From Actinomycetota bacterium (lineage in GTDB: Bacteria > Actinomycetota > Actinomycetes > Actinomycetales > Microbacteriaceae), in assembly GCA_009703635.1 (NCBI GenBank), contig WLFS01000012.1, positions 1-8,772 of the forward strand: 8,772 nucleotides of DNA. The letters are read 5' to 3'. The notes beneath the pieces were generated by a model. The model worked only from the letters and a program-made list of their open reading frames with translations, was not told the DNA's origin and did not search any database. This document shows, in pieces, positions 1 through 6,930 of the stretch. The translations under genes and the position numbers were made by a program. The first letter of the stretch is position 1, and each line of letters begins with the position of its first letter.

Positions 1-1
1 C

Positions 2-358
2 TCGCTCAAGAAGCGTCGCGTTGTACTAGAGCGCGCAAAGGGATACCGCGGACAGCGCTCCCGTCTATACCGCATGGCAAAGCAGCAGATGCTGCACTCA
101 CTTGTCTATGCATTCAACGACCGCAGAGCACGCAAGGGTGACTTCCGCAGACTGTGGATCCAGCGCATCAACGCTGCATCCCGCGCTAACGGAATGACAT
201 ACAACCGTTTCATTCAGGGACTTGGTCTAGCAGGCGTTCAGGTTGACCGCAGAATTTTGTCTGATCTAGCAGTGAACGAGCCAGCGACTTTCGCGTCATT
301 GGTTGTAACTGCAAAGGCAGCGCTGCCTAAGGACACTTCAGCACCTAAGGCGAGCTAA
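2..358 (+). CDS. rplT: 50S ribosomal protein L20 (5' end cut off by window)
   Basis: L20 binds 23S rRNA and is needed early in assembly of the large ribosomal subunit. The reading frame is open from base 2, upstream of the internal ATG at 74, and encodes 118 visible residues beginning [20 protein letters not shown], which matches L20 from about residue 10 onward. Roughly ten N-terminal residues lie outside the window. Diagnostic L20 segments follow: [36 protein letters not shown] and [10 protein letters not shown]. The ATG at 74 is therefore an internal methionine (where many relatives have Lys), not the start. The C-terminus carries a short tail (KDTSAPKAS) beyond the usual end. It is normally the last gene of infC-rpmI-rplT. 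The next gene starts 5 bases after the TAA stop, with no separate intergenic terminator; the hairpin at 416-449 may fill that role. Identification is very secure. Confidence 0.97.
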   Translation, partial: SLKKRRVVLERAKGYRGQRSRLYRMAKQQMLHSLVYAFNDRRARKGDFRRLWIQRINAASRANGMTYNRFIQGLGLAGVQVDRRILSDLAVNEPATFASLVVTAKAALPKDTSAPKAS

Positions 359-363
359 CAAAA

Positions 364-1158
364 GTGATTCAAGATCCCTCCCAAGCGGAAATAAAAGGGG
401 TCGCAAAGCTCACCAAGAAAGAGGCCCGGTCAGAGACCGGGCTCTTTCTGCTTGAGGGACCTCAAGGGCTAAAAGAAGCTCTTGAGCGACCGAAGCTAAT
501 TGAGAAGCTGTTTGCGACTGAAAGCTTTGAAGAGAAATACTCAGAGTTGATTTCGCGCGCTCGTGACTCCCGGGTAAGTGTGAACATTGTTTCTGAAGGC
601 GTTCTCAAGGAACTAAGCGACACCACAACTCCTCAAGGCGTAGTCGCCGTTTGCCAACAGTTCCATGTATCGATTTATGACGTGCTTTTGTCAAAACCGA
701 AGTTGGTTGCATTCCTTGCACAAATTCGTGACCCGGGAAATGCTGGAACAGTACTTCGTGCAGCTGATGCAGCAGGTGCGGATGCGGTGATCTTTAGCAA
801 GGGCAGCGTGGATATCTATAACCCAAAGGTTGTTAGATCAACCACCGGTTCGATGTTCCACCTACCATTCGTAATTGATGCAGATATTCCATCCTCACTC
901 GAGAAGTTCAAGCAAGCTGGGTTAGCTGTATTAGGAGCTGACGTGGCGGGGGCGTCACTTGCCACCATTTATTCCACTGAGCTTGCTAAGCCCACTCTTT
1001 GGCTATTTGGCAATGAAGCGTGGGGTCTGGAGCCAGAAGTTTCAGCCCTGGCTGACAAGTTGGTGCAGGTTCCCATATTTGGAGCAGCTGAATCTTTGAA
1101 TTTAGCTACCGCTGCCAGCGTTTGCATGTACGCGTCAGCCTTCGCTCAGAACAGCTAA
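364..1158 (+). CDS. TrmH/SpoU-family RNA 2'-O-methyltransferase (TsnR/RlmB-like)
   Basis: Predicted SAM-dependent ribose 2'-O-methyltransferase of the SPOUT superfamily, 264 residues, a normal length. Residues about 8-100 form the N-terminal substrate-binding domain, with the family signature ETGLFLLEG at 24-32. The knotted catalytic domain follows: motif 1 IRDPGNAGTVLRAADAAGA (121-139) with the catalytic-type Asn and Arg, NPKVVRSTTGSMFHLP (153-168), motif 2 FGNEAWGLE (215-223) and motif 3 VPIFGAAESLNLATA (236-250). The GTG at 364 is the only sensible start: it is 5 bases after the rplT stop, and the conserved N-terminal signature begins about 20 codons later. A weak AAGG lies 13 bases upstream, so translation probably depends on coupling to rplT. 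In actinobacteria this position downstream of rplT is commonly held by a gene annotated tsnR or rRNA methyltransferase. The RNA target (23S rRNA or tRNA) cannot be told from the sequence, so I give no symbol. A strong hairpin lies within codons 18-29. Confidence 0.93.
   Translation: MIQDPSQAEIKGVAKLTKKEARSETGLFLLEGPQGLKEALERPKLIEKLFATESFEEKYSELISRARDSRVSVNIVSEGVLKELSDTTTPQGVVAVCQQFHVSIYDVLLSKPKLVAFLAQIRDPGNAGTVLRAADAAGADAVIFSKGSVDIYNPKVVRSTTGSMFHLPFVIDADIPSSLEKFKQAGLAVLGADVAGASLATIYSTELAKPTLWLFGNEAWGLEPEVSALADKLVQVPIFGAAESLNLATAASVCMYASAFAQNS
416..449 (+). terminator. Intragenic GC-rich hairpin, possible terminator/attenuator of the rplT operon
   Basis: The arms AGAAAGAGGCCCGGTC (416-431) and GACCGGGCTCTTTCT (435-449) pair over 15 base pairs, with one bulged G (423 or 424) and a three-base AGA loop. 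The core from 423 to 444 is about 77% G+C, well above its surroundings. The distal arm ends CTCTTTCT and is followed by GCTTG, so the U-rich part is mostly inside the stem and there is no clean U-tract afterwards. The hairpin starts 58 bases after the rplT stop codon and lies inside codons 18-29 of the downstream methyltransferase. The structure is seen directly. Its role as a terminator, attenuator or RNase processing site that lowers methyltransferase expression relative to the ribosomal proteins is inference. Confidence 0.5.
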
Positions 1159-1162
1159 TCGG

Positions 1163-1168
1163 TAAACT
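1163..1168 (+). promoter_or_regulatory. Candidate -10 element for a leaderless pheS transcript
   Basis: TAAACT fits the actinobacterial TAnnnT -10 consensus. It ends 8 bases before the pheS ATG, so initiation would fall at or within a few bases of the start codon. No purine-rich Shine-Dalgarno sequence is present in the 18 bases before the ATG, which fits leaderless translation, a common mode in actinobacteria. A -35 box is poor (TTCGCT at 1141-1146, 16-base spacing), as is often the case for such promoters. The alternative is read-through from the methyltransferase gene. The element is short, so chance occurrence is possible. Confidence 0.45.
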
Positions 1169-1176
1169 TTAGAACT

Positions 1177-2217
1177 ATGTCCAACTCCGAGGGTATTTCT
1201 CAAGCAGAGGTCAACAAGGCCATTGAGACTGCCCTGGCGGAGATAACCAAAGCCGGCTCTATCGCTGAGCTCAAAAAAGTAAAAGGCTCCATTCTTGGTG
1301 ACGGTTCTGCATTGGCAGGCTTCAGCGCAAAGCTTGGAAAGCTAGCCGCGGATCAAAAAGCTGAAGCTGGAAAGATTGTTGGTTCGGCAAGGGCAAAAGT
1401 CACCGAAGCTTTTGAGGCTCGAGAAAGCGTTCTTTCAGCCGCAGAAGAAGCCAAGCTTCTTGAGAAAGAAGCAATTGATATCACTGCTTTGGGCAGAATC
1501 GCTCGAACCGGCGCTCGTCACCCGCTGAGTCTGCTCCAAGAGAAGATTTCCGATGTGTTTGTGGGAATGGGTTGGGAAATTGCTGAGGGGCCAGAAGTTG
1601 AAAGCGAGTGGTTCAACTTCGATGCTTTGAACTTTGATGCCGACCACCCAGCTCGAGCCATGCAGGACACGTTCTTTGTTGAGCCAACGGAGCAGAAGCT
1701 GGTTCTTAGGACCCACACTTCTCCTGTTCAGGTGCGATCAATGCTAGATAGGGAAGTACCCATCTACGTTCTGTGCCCTGGAAGAGTGTTCAGAACCGAT
1801 GAGTTGGATGCCACTCACACCCCAGTTTTTCACCAAGTAGAAGGTCTTGCCATCGACAAGGGGTTGAGCATGGCGAACCTTCGTGGAACTCTTGAGCACT
1901 TCGCGCGCATTATGTTCGGCGAAGAAGCAAAGATTCGTCTTCGTCCGTCATTTTTCCCATTCACCGAACCTTCTGCTGAGCTAGATGTTTGGCATCCCGG
2001 TGCCAAAGGCGGCGCGCGATGGGTGGAATGGGGCGGTTGCGGAATGGTGAACCCGCACGTTTTACGCGCCAGTGGAATTGATCCTGAAGTTTATTCCGGA
2101 TTCGCATTTGGAATGGGCATCGAGCGCACCTTGATGTTTAGAAACGAAGTCAGTGACATGCACGACATGGTCGAAGGCGATGTGCGATTCAGCCAGCAGT
2201 TTGGAATGGTGCTCTAG
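1177..2217 (+). CDS. pheS: Phenylalanine--tRNA ligase alpha subunit
   Basis: Catalytic chain of the alpha2beta2 phenylalanyl-tRNA synthetase, a cytosolic class II enzyme that activates phenylalanine with ATP and charges tRNA-Phe. The 346 residues are the usual length. Residues 1 to about 100 are helical and rich in Ala, Lys and Glu, matching the N-terminal coiled-coil arm that contacts tRNA. The class II core follows: motif 1 region from HPLSLL (115), motif 2 GRVFRTDELDATHTP then VFHQVEG (202-223), the phenylalanine-pocket segment FTEPSAEL (262-269), GGCGMVNPHVL (286-296) and motif 3 GFAFGMGIER (308-317), with the Ala of the amino-acid pocket intact. The ATG at 1177 gives an N-terminus of normal family length. 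No ribosome binding site precedes it; see the candidate leaderless promoter. The stop codon is immediately followed by the pheT ATG. Confidence 0.98.
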   Translation: MSNSEGISQAEVNKAIETALAEITKAGSIAELKKVKGSILGDGSALAGFSAKLGKLAADQKAEAGKIVGSARAKVTEAFEARESVLSAAEEAKLLEKEAIDITALGRIARTGARHPLSLLQEKISDVFVGMGWEIAEGPEVESEWFNFDALNFDADHPARAMQDTFFVEPTEQKLVLRTHTSPVQVRSMLDREVPIYVLCPGRVFRTDELDATHTPVFHQVEGLAIDKGLSMANLRGTLEHFARIMFGEEAKIRLRPSFFPFTEPSAELDVWHPGAKGGARWVEWGGCGMVNPHVLRASGIDPEVYSGFAFGMGIERTLMFRNEVSDMHDMVEGDVRFSQQFGMVL

Positions 2218-4716
2218 ATGAGAGTCCCACTCAGTTGGCTTGGTGAATATGTTGATCTTCCTTCGGATGCAACCCCTGAATCCGTTATGGATCAACTTGT
2301 TCGTGTTGGTTTTGAAGAAGAGGCTGTTCACAGCTTTGATTTGAAAGGACCGCTAGTTGTTGGTCAGGTTTTGGAGTTTGTGGCCGAACCGCAGGCAAAT
2401 GGGAAAACCATTCGCTGGTGCCAGGTTCAGGTAGCCCCTGATGGATCCAAAGCCGCTGATGGGGGAGCACCTGTTCGGGGAATTGTCTGCGGAGCAGCAA
2501 ATTTTGAAGTTGGTGACAAAGTTGTTGTGAGCTTGCCAGGAGCTGTGCTACCTGGAAACTTTGTAATCTCGGCTCGATCAACATACGGTCACACCAGTGA
2601 CGGCATGATTGCTTCTGGCCGCGAACTTAATCTTTCCGACGATCACGATGGCATCTTGCGCCTAGCTTCAATGGGCCTTGATCCAAAAGTTGGTACCGAT
2701 GCAGTTGAACTTCTTGGGCTGTTTGACAGTGCGGCTGAAATAAACGTTCTTCCAGACCGTGGCTACTGCCTCTCAATCCGAGGTGTAGCTAGAGAGTATT
2801 CACACGCAACCGGAGCTAAGTTCCGAGATCCAGCCCAGAACGCTCAGCCAGTAAAGGCAGAAGGTTTTGGTCTAGTAATCCAAGACTCCGCTCCAATTCG
2901 TGAACGCAAGACTTCCCAGAGTTTCGTACTTCGAACTGTGACTGGAATAGACGCTTCGAAGCCGACTCCTACTTGGATGCGCGCCAGACTAAAACTTGCC
3001 GGTATGCGGTCAATTTCTCTAGCGGTAGATATCACTAACTACGTGATGCTTGAACTAGGTCAACCAGTCCACGCGTACGATCTTGACAAGATCAAAGGCG
3101 GCCTAACCATTCGTCGTGCAAAAAAGGGTGAAACGCTAAAGACACTCGATGGCCAAGAGCGAAAGCTCAGCGAAGAAGACCTGCTTATCACCGACGATTC
3201 CGGTCCAATTGGTCTGGCTGGAGTTATGGGTGGCTTCACTACAGAAGTTTCAGAAACTACCAAAAATGTTTTGATTGAAACTGCTCACTTCGATGGTGTT
3301 TCTGTAGCCAGAACTGCAAGAAGACACAGGCTTTTCTCCGAGGCCTCAAAGCGCTACGAACGTGGCGTTGACCCACGAATTGGGGAACTAGCTTCAGCGA
3401 GAGTGATTCAGCTATTGGAACTTCACGCAGGTGGCAAAGCTGGCACCCTTGGCGCAACATTCTCTGACTTTGAACCAGCCAAGGATATTTTGCTACCCAA
3501 CGGATTTGCCAGCGAATTGATGGGTGTTGATTACAGCCAGCAGGAAATTGAGAAAGTGCTTCGTGACATCGGTGCCGAAGTCAGCGCCGACAAGGCGGGA
3601 CTAAAGGTAGTTGCACCTAGCTGGAGACCTGATCTTCTGCACAAGACTGACCTAGTTGAAGAGATTGCTCGAATCACTGGTTATGACCGAATTCCTTCAT
3701 TGTTGCCAGTTGCGCCTCCGGGGCGAGGTTTAACCAGGGAGCAGAACTTTAGAGCCTCTGCTCTGAATTCACTTGCTGCAGCCGGTTGCACTGAAATTCT
3801 GAGCTACCCATTTGTCTCAGCCGACTCAAACAATCTCTTTGCTGACGCTTCCAAAGCTGTAGCCCTAGCGAACCCAATCCAAGAAGAAGCTGGATCACTT
3901 CGGATGTCACTTCTTCCTGGACTTATTGATACCGCTCGCAGAAACCTTTCGCGCGGTCTTACTGACTTGGCAATTGTTGAACACGGCTCAGTGTTTGTTT
4001 CGGTCAGCGCAAAGCCCCCAGTGTTCCCAGATACCAGTGCGAGGCCTTCTGCAGAACAAATTGCAAATCTGGAAAAGGGAATTCCGAATCAGCCCAAGCA
4101 TCTTGCCGGTTTGTTTCTAGGTTCAAGACTTGGTTCTCAGCCTGGAGCTAAGTCAGTCACCGCAGGAGTTGAAGATGCTCTAGAGGCAGCGCGAGTTGTT
4201 GGCTCTGCTGTCGGAGTCGAACTAACCGTTCGTCAAGCCAAGCCAAAAGGTCTTCATTCAGGACGCTCAGCTGAGCTGATGGTTGGAAAAGTGGTAGTTG
4301 GCGTGGTCGGGGAATTGAATCCTTCAATTAGCAAATCCCACGATCTTCCTAGAACCGTTGGAGTTTTTGAGATCGACCTAGACGCATTGTTTGCTGTTGC
4401 CCCTGCCTCTGTGACCGCAAGACCGATTGGAACTTTACCCGCTGCTACGCAGGATCTTTCCCTAGTTGTAAAGATCGAAACTCCAGCAGCTGACGTTTTG
4501 GCTGCTGTTCGAGAAGGAGCGGGTGAACTGCTCGAGGAAATCTCATTGACCGATGACTACCGAGGTTCTAATGTTCCTGAGGGTTCGAAGTCCCTAACTT
4601 TTGCCCTTAGATTCCGAGCGATGGATCGAACCTTGACTCAGGCGGAGGCGAGCGAAGCTCGCGATGCTGGTGTTGAAAAAGCAAAACAAAAATTTAGCGC
4701 AGAAATTCGTTCCTAA
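2218..4716 (+). CDS. pheT: Phenylalanine--tRNA ligase beta subunit
   Basis: Large chain of phenylalanyl-tRNA synthetase; it binds tRNA-Phe and hydrolyses mischarged Tyr-tRNA-Phe. At 832 residues it has the full bacterial architecture: an N-terminal MRVPLSWLGEYVDL segment, an EMAP-II/OB-like tRNA-binding domain (about 40-150, with SDGMIASGREL), the B3/B4 editing domain (about 230-400, with ELGQPVHAYDLDKI at 279-292 and GLAGVMGGF at 332-340), B5 (about 420-490, ending in DLVEEIARITGYDRIP), a catalytic-like core that lacks the class II catalytic motifs, and a C-terminal FDX-ACB anticodon-binding domain (about 735-831). The start directly abuts the pheS stop (TAGATG) with only a weak GGA 12 bases upstream, so translation is probably coupled and the subunits made together. 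One oddity is HSGRSAEL (680-687), where most relatives have HPGR. argC follows 25 bases later with no terminator between. Confidence 0.98.
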   Translation: MRVPLSWLGEYVDLPSDATPESVMDQLVRVGFEEEAVHSFDLKGPLVVGQVLEFVAEPQANGKTIRWCQVQVAPDGSKAADGGAPVRGIVCGAANFEVGDKVVVSLPGAVLPGNFVISARSTYGHTSDGMIASGRELNLSDDHDGILRLASMGLDPKVGTDAVELLGLFDSAAEINVLPDRGYCLSIRGVAREYSHATGAKFRDPAQNAQPVKAEGFGLVIQDSAPIRERKTSQSFVLRTVTGIDASKPTPTWMRARLKLAGMRSISLAVDITNYVMLELGQPVHAYDLDKIKGGLTIRRAKKGETLKTLDGQERKLSEEDLLITDDSGPIGLAGVMGGFTTEVSETTKNVLIETAHFDGVSVARTARRHRLFSEASKRYERGVDPRIGELASARVIQLLELHAGGKAGTLGATFSDFEPAKDILLPNGFASELMGVDYSQQEIEKVLRDIGAEVSADKAGLKVVAPSWRPDLLHKTDLVEEIARITGYDRIPSLLPVAPPGRGLTREQNFRASALNSLAAAGCTEILSYPFVSADSNNLFADASKAVALANPIQEEAGSLRMSLLPGLIDTARRNLSRGLTDLAIVEHGSVFVSVSAKPPVFPDTSARPSAEQIANLEKGIPNQPKHLAGLFLGSRLGSQPGAKSVTAGVEDALEAARVVGSAVGVELTVRQAKPKGLHSGRSAELMVGKVVVGVVGELNPSISKSHDLPRTVGVFEIDLDALFAVAPASVTARPIGTLPAATQDLSLVVKIETPAADVLAAVREGAGELLEEISLTDDYRGSNVPEGSKSLTFALRFRAMDRTLTQAEASEARDAGVEKAKQKFSAEIRS
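4648..4662 (+). other. Small perfect hairpin near the 3' end of pheT
   Basis: GCGAGC and GCTCGC form a 6-base-pair stem closed by a GAA triloop, a compact and stable arrangement for its size. It lies 54 bases before the pheT stop and about 80 before the argC start. No T-run follows, so it is not a terminator. It encodes Ala-Ser-Glu-Ala-Arg in a helical region, so a coding explanation is sufficient. A role in mRNA processing or stability between the phe and arg parts of the transcript is only a possibility. Confidence 0.3.
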
Positions 4717-4728
4717 ACCAATCAGCCG

Positions 4729-4735
4729 AAGGGAG
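4729..4735 (+). promoter_or_regulatory. Shine-Dalgarno sequence deciding the argC start
   Basis: AAGGGAG lies 6 bases before the ATG at 4742, ideal spacing for ribosome binding. It fixes the argC start there and rules out the in-frame ATG at 4664, which lies inside pheT and would add 26 residues unlike any ArgC N-terminus. Confidence 0.85.
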
Positions 4736-4741
4736 TCCGAG

Positions 4742-5785
4742 ATGGCTTTGACTGTTGCGATCGCCGGAGCCAGCGGATACGTTGGCGGCGAGCTGATGCG
4801 CTTGGTCGCACATAACCCTGAGTTGGAACTGAAAACCGTGACGGCTAACAGCAACGTTGGACAAAGCGTGTCATCTTTGCATCCCGAAAACTCGGCACAC
4901 GCGGATCTAGTCTTTGTTGAAACTAATGCAGCCAACTTGCAAGGGCACGACGTGGTGTTTCTAGCTATGCCGCATTCCAAAAGCGCCGAGGTCGCCAGTT
5001 GGCTTGGGGATACCAAATTGATTCTCGACTGCGGTGCAGATTTTAGACTTGAGAATGCAAACGATTGGGAAAAGTTCTACGGAACTAAGCACGCAGGAAC
5101 CTGGAGCTACGGACTTCCCGAACTTACCCTGGCCGTAGGCGGCAAACAGCGCGGTCGACTAAAAAACGTGAACCGAGTAGCAGTCCCAGGCTGCAACGTC
5201 ACAGCAATTACTTTGGGGCTAGCACCTGCACTCACCGCAGGTTTAATTGAGCCAGCTGACATAGTTTCGATTCTTTCGGTTGGAACTTCAGGTGCCGGAA
5301 GAACTCCTATTGCCGAAAAGGTAAGTGACGGCGAAGGATCGTCGCATGCATACGGCGTTGGAGGAGTTCACCGCCACACTCCAGAAATTGAGCAGAACCT
5401 AGCGAATGCTGCCGGCCAAAAGGTGAGCGTGTCATTTACTCCGGTATTGGTGCCGATGTTTCGTGGGATTCTTTCGGTGAATACCGCTAAGGCTAAGGCT
5501 GGTACGACGCTGAGCGCACTTCGTGAGGTTTACCTCGACGCATATGGCGATGAACAATTTATCCACGTTCTTCCCGAAGGCGAGTTTCCAAATACTGGAG
5601 ATCTCGCCGGATCAAACAACGCAACAATTGGTCTTTCGTTGGATGAACATTCTGGAAGAGTGGTAATCGTTTGTGCAATTGACAACTTAGTAAAGGGAAC
5701 AGCTGGTGCAGCAATTCAATCTCTGAACCTTGCTCTTGGTTTCGAAGAGGGTCTTGGACTTGAAGGAATTGGGTTTAGCTCGTGA
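4742..5785 (+). CDS. argC: N-acetyl-gamma-glutamyl-phosphate reductase
   Basis: NADPH-dependent third enzyme of the acetylated arginine pathway: it reduces N-acetylglutamyl-5-phosphate to N-acetylglutamate semialdehyde. The 347 residues are normal for type 1 ArgC. The Rossmann nucleotide-binding motif GASGYVGGEL is at 9-18, LDCGADFRL at 95-103, the catalytic cysteine is Cys151 in VPGCNVTAI, and the catalytic histidine region VHRHTPEIEQ is at 209-218. NLVKGTAGAAIQ (315-326) near the C-terminus is also typical. The start is set by the ribosome binding site at 4729-4735 and by MALTVAIAGASGYVG, the expected N-terminus. It is the first arginine gene, 25 bases after pheT. I see no convincing promoter and no ArgR operator palindrome in that gap, so it may be transcribed from the pheS promoter. 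Its TGA overlaps the argJ GTG by 4 bases. Confidence 0.98.
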   Translation: MALTVAIAGASGYVGGELMRLVAHNPELELKTVTANSNVGQSVSSLHPENSAHADLVFVETNAANLQGHDVVFLAMPHSKSAEVASWLGDTKLILDCGADFRLENANDWEKFYGTKHAGTWSYGLPELTLAVGGKQRGRLKNVNRVAVPGCNVTAITLGLAPALTAGLIEPADIVSILSVGTSGAGRTPIAEKVSDGEGSSHAYGVGGVHRHTPEIEQNLANAAGQKVSVSFTPVLVPMFRGILSVNTAKAKAGTTLSALREVYLDAYGDEQFIHVLPEGEFPNTGDLAGSNNATIGLSLDEHSGRVVIVCAIDNLVKGTAGAAIQSLNLALGFEEGLGLEGIGFSS

Positions 5786-6930
5786 GCGTAACATTTGCAG
5801 AAGGTTTCAAGGCAGGATCGGTAGCTGCGGGTCTGAAATCAAATGGCAAGCTCGATGTCACCGTCATTCAGAACGTGGGACCTAAGGATGATGCGGCTGC
5901 GGTTTTTACCAGCAACCGAGCAAAGGCGAACCCGGTGCTTTGGTCAATGGAGGCCATAAAGGATGGTGCCTGCAGAGCGGTTGTTCTAAATAGTGGCGGA
6001 GCTAATTGCTACACCGGAGCCCAGGGATTTCAAACCACCCATAAATCGGCTGAGCTAGTAGCTGATGCTCTTGATCTGTCCGCCCAAGATGTATTGGTGT
6101 GTTCAACAGGCCTAATTGGAGTAGCACTCGATACCGACAAGCTTTACCCAGCAATTGCTTCAGCCTGCAAAGGCATGTCGGTAGATGGAGGAGCTGACTC
6201 CGCACACGCGATTATGACAACTGATTCAGTCCCAAAACTTGCGACCGCCACATCTAGTGCCGGATGGAAGATTGGTGGAATGGCAAAAGGAGCTGGAATG
6301 CTCGCTCCAGCCCTTGCAACCATGCTGGTAGTTATCACCACCGATGCCGAGGTCTCAACCATCGATGATCATCTTCGGGCGGCAACTTCAGTCTCCTTTG
6401 ACCGACTCGATTCAGATGGTTGCACCTCTACCAATGACACGGTGATTCTTTTATCTTCTGGGGCAAGTGGAATCAAGGCTGAGGCTGAAGAGTTCCAAAG
6501 TTTACTGGTTGATGTCTGTATGGATTTGGCCAGACAGCTGATGAAGGACGCCGAAGGTGCTGCCCACGAAATAGCTATTGAGGTTCAAGGTGCAGCATCG
6601 GAGGCTGACGCTCTCGAGGTTGGAAGAGCAATCGCAAGAAACAATTTGTTCAAGACAGCCATCTATGGCAATGATCCCAATTGGGGAAGAATCCTCGCCG
6701 CAATCGGAACAACAGCGGCAGAGTATGACCCATACGATATTGACGTTGAGATAAACGGCGTTCGAGTTTCATCTAAAGGTGGCCCTGACCAAGACCGCTC
6801 ACTGGTCAATCTGGCTTCGCGCGAAGTTTTTATTCGGATTGGCTTGAACTCTGGGGATCAAAGGGCAACAATTTTGACAAACGATTTGACCAAAGAGTAC
6901 GTAATCGAGAACAGTGAGTATTCCAGCTAA
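5782..6930 (+). CDS. argJ: Glutamate N-acetyltransferase / ornithine acetyltransferase
   Basis: ArgJ moves the acetyl group from N-acetylornithine to glutamate, releasing ornithine and regenerating N-acetylglutamate; some members also use acetyl-CoA to make N-acetylglutamate. The 382 residues form an Ntn-hydrolase-like precursor that cleaves itself. The cleavage motif GMLAPALATML is at 172-182, with cleavage expected between Ala179 and Thr180 and Thr180 as nucleophile. The oxyanion-hole segment STGLIG (108-113), NSGGANCYTG (70-79), DGCTSTNDT (212-220) and IYGNDPNWGR (294-303) are all present. The GTG start overlaps the argC stop (GTGA), with only a distant AAGGA upstream (13-base spacing), so translational coupling is likely. 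Its TAA shares one base with the argB ATG. Whether it is mono- or bifunctional cannot be decided by eye. No ArgA-type synthase is in the window. Confidence 0.97.
   Translation: MSVTFAEGFKAGSVAAGLKSNGKLDVTVIQNVGPKDDAAAVFTSNRAKANPVLWSMEAIKDGACRAVVLNSGGANCYTGAQGFQTTHKSAELVADALDLSAQDVLVCSTGLIGVALDTDKLYPAIASACKGMSVDGGADSAHAIMTTDSVPKLATATSSAGWKIGGMAKGAGMLAPALATMLVVITTDAEVSTIDDHLRAATSVSFDRLDSDGCTSTNDTVILLSSGASGIKAEAEEFQSLLVDVCMDLARQLMKDAEGAAHEIAIEVQGAASEADALEVGRAIARNNLFKTAIYGNDPNWGRILAAIGTTAAEYDPYDIDVEINGVRVSSKGGPDQDRSLVNLASREVFIRIGLNSGDQRATILTNDLTKEYVIENSEYSS

Noticed and set aside
74..358. ATG at 74 as the start of a short L20
   Set aside because: The frame is open upstream to the window edge and encodes the conserved L20 N-terminal residues, so the gene is complete but cut by the window.
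4633..4700. TTGACT (4633) and TTGAAA (4673) as -35 boxes for an argC promoter
   Set aside because: No acceptable TAnnnT hexamer lies 16-18 bases downstream of either; the closest, TAGCGC at 4695, is too poor.
4664..4741. In-frame ATG giving a 26-residue longer ArgC
   Set aside because: It lies inside pheT, has no ribosome binding site at the right distance, and its Lys/Gln/Asn-rich product does not resemble an ArgC N-terminus. The ATG at 4742 has an ideal ribosome binding site and the expected Rossmann start.
4594..5016. 140-residue open frame on the minus strand
   Set aside because: It is antisense to the pheT end and argC start, lies across two secure genes, and its Ser/Leu/Cys-rich product has no recognisable domain.
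6292..6311. GCTGGA/TCCAGC inverted repeat in argJ
   Set aside because: Only six pairs around an eight-base loop, in codons for the conserved self-cleavage motif; coding constraint explains it.
6815..6834. Palindrome CTTCGCGCGAAG followed by a T-run inside argJ, resembling a terminator
   Set aside because: With a realistic four-base loop the stem has only four Watson-Crick pairs, too weak for termination, and it codes for ordinary conserved ArgJ residues in mid-gene.
6874..6903. TTGACA at 6874-6879, a possible -35 box for an internal argB promoter
   Set aside because: The best partner 18 bases on is TACGTA, which lacks the essential final T of a -10 box. One perfect hexamer in coding sequence is expected by chance.
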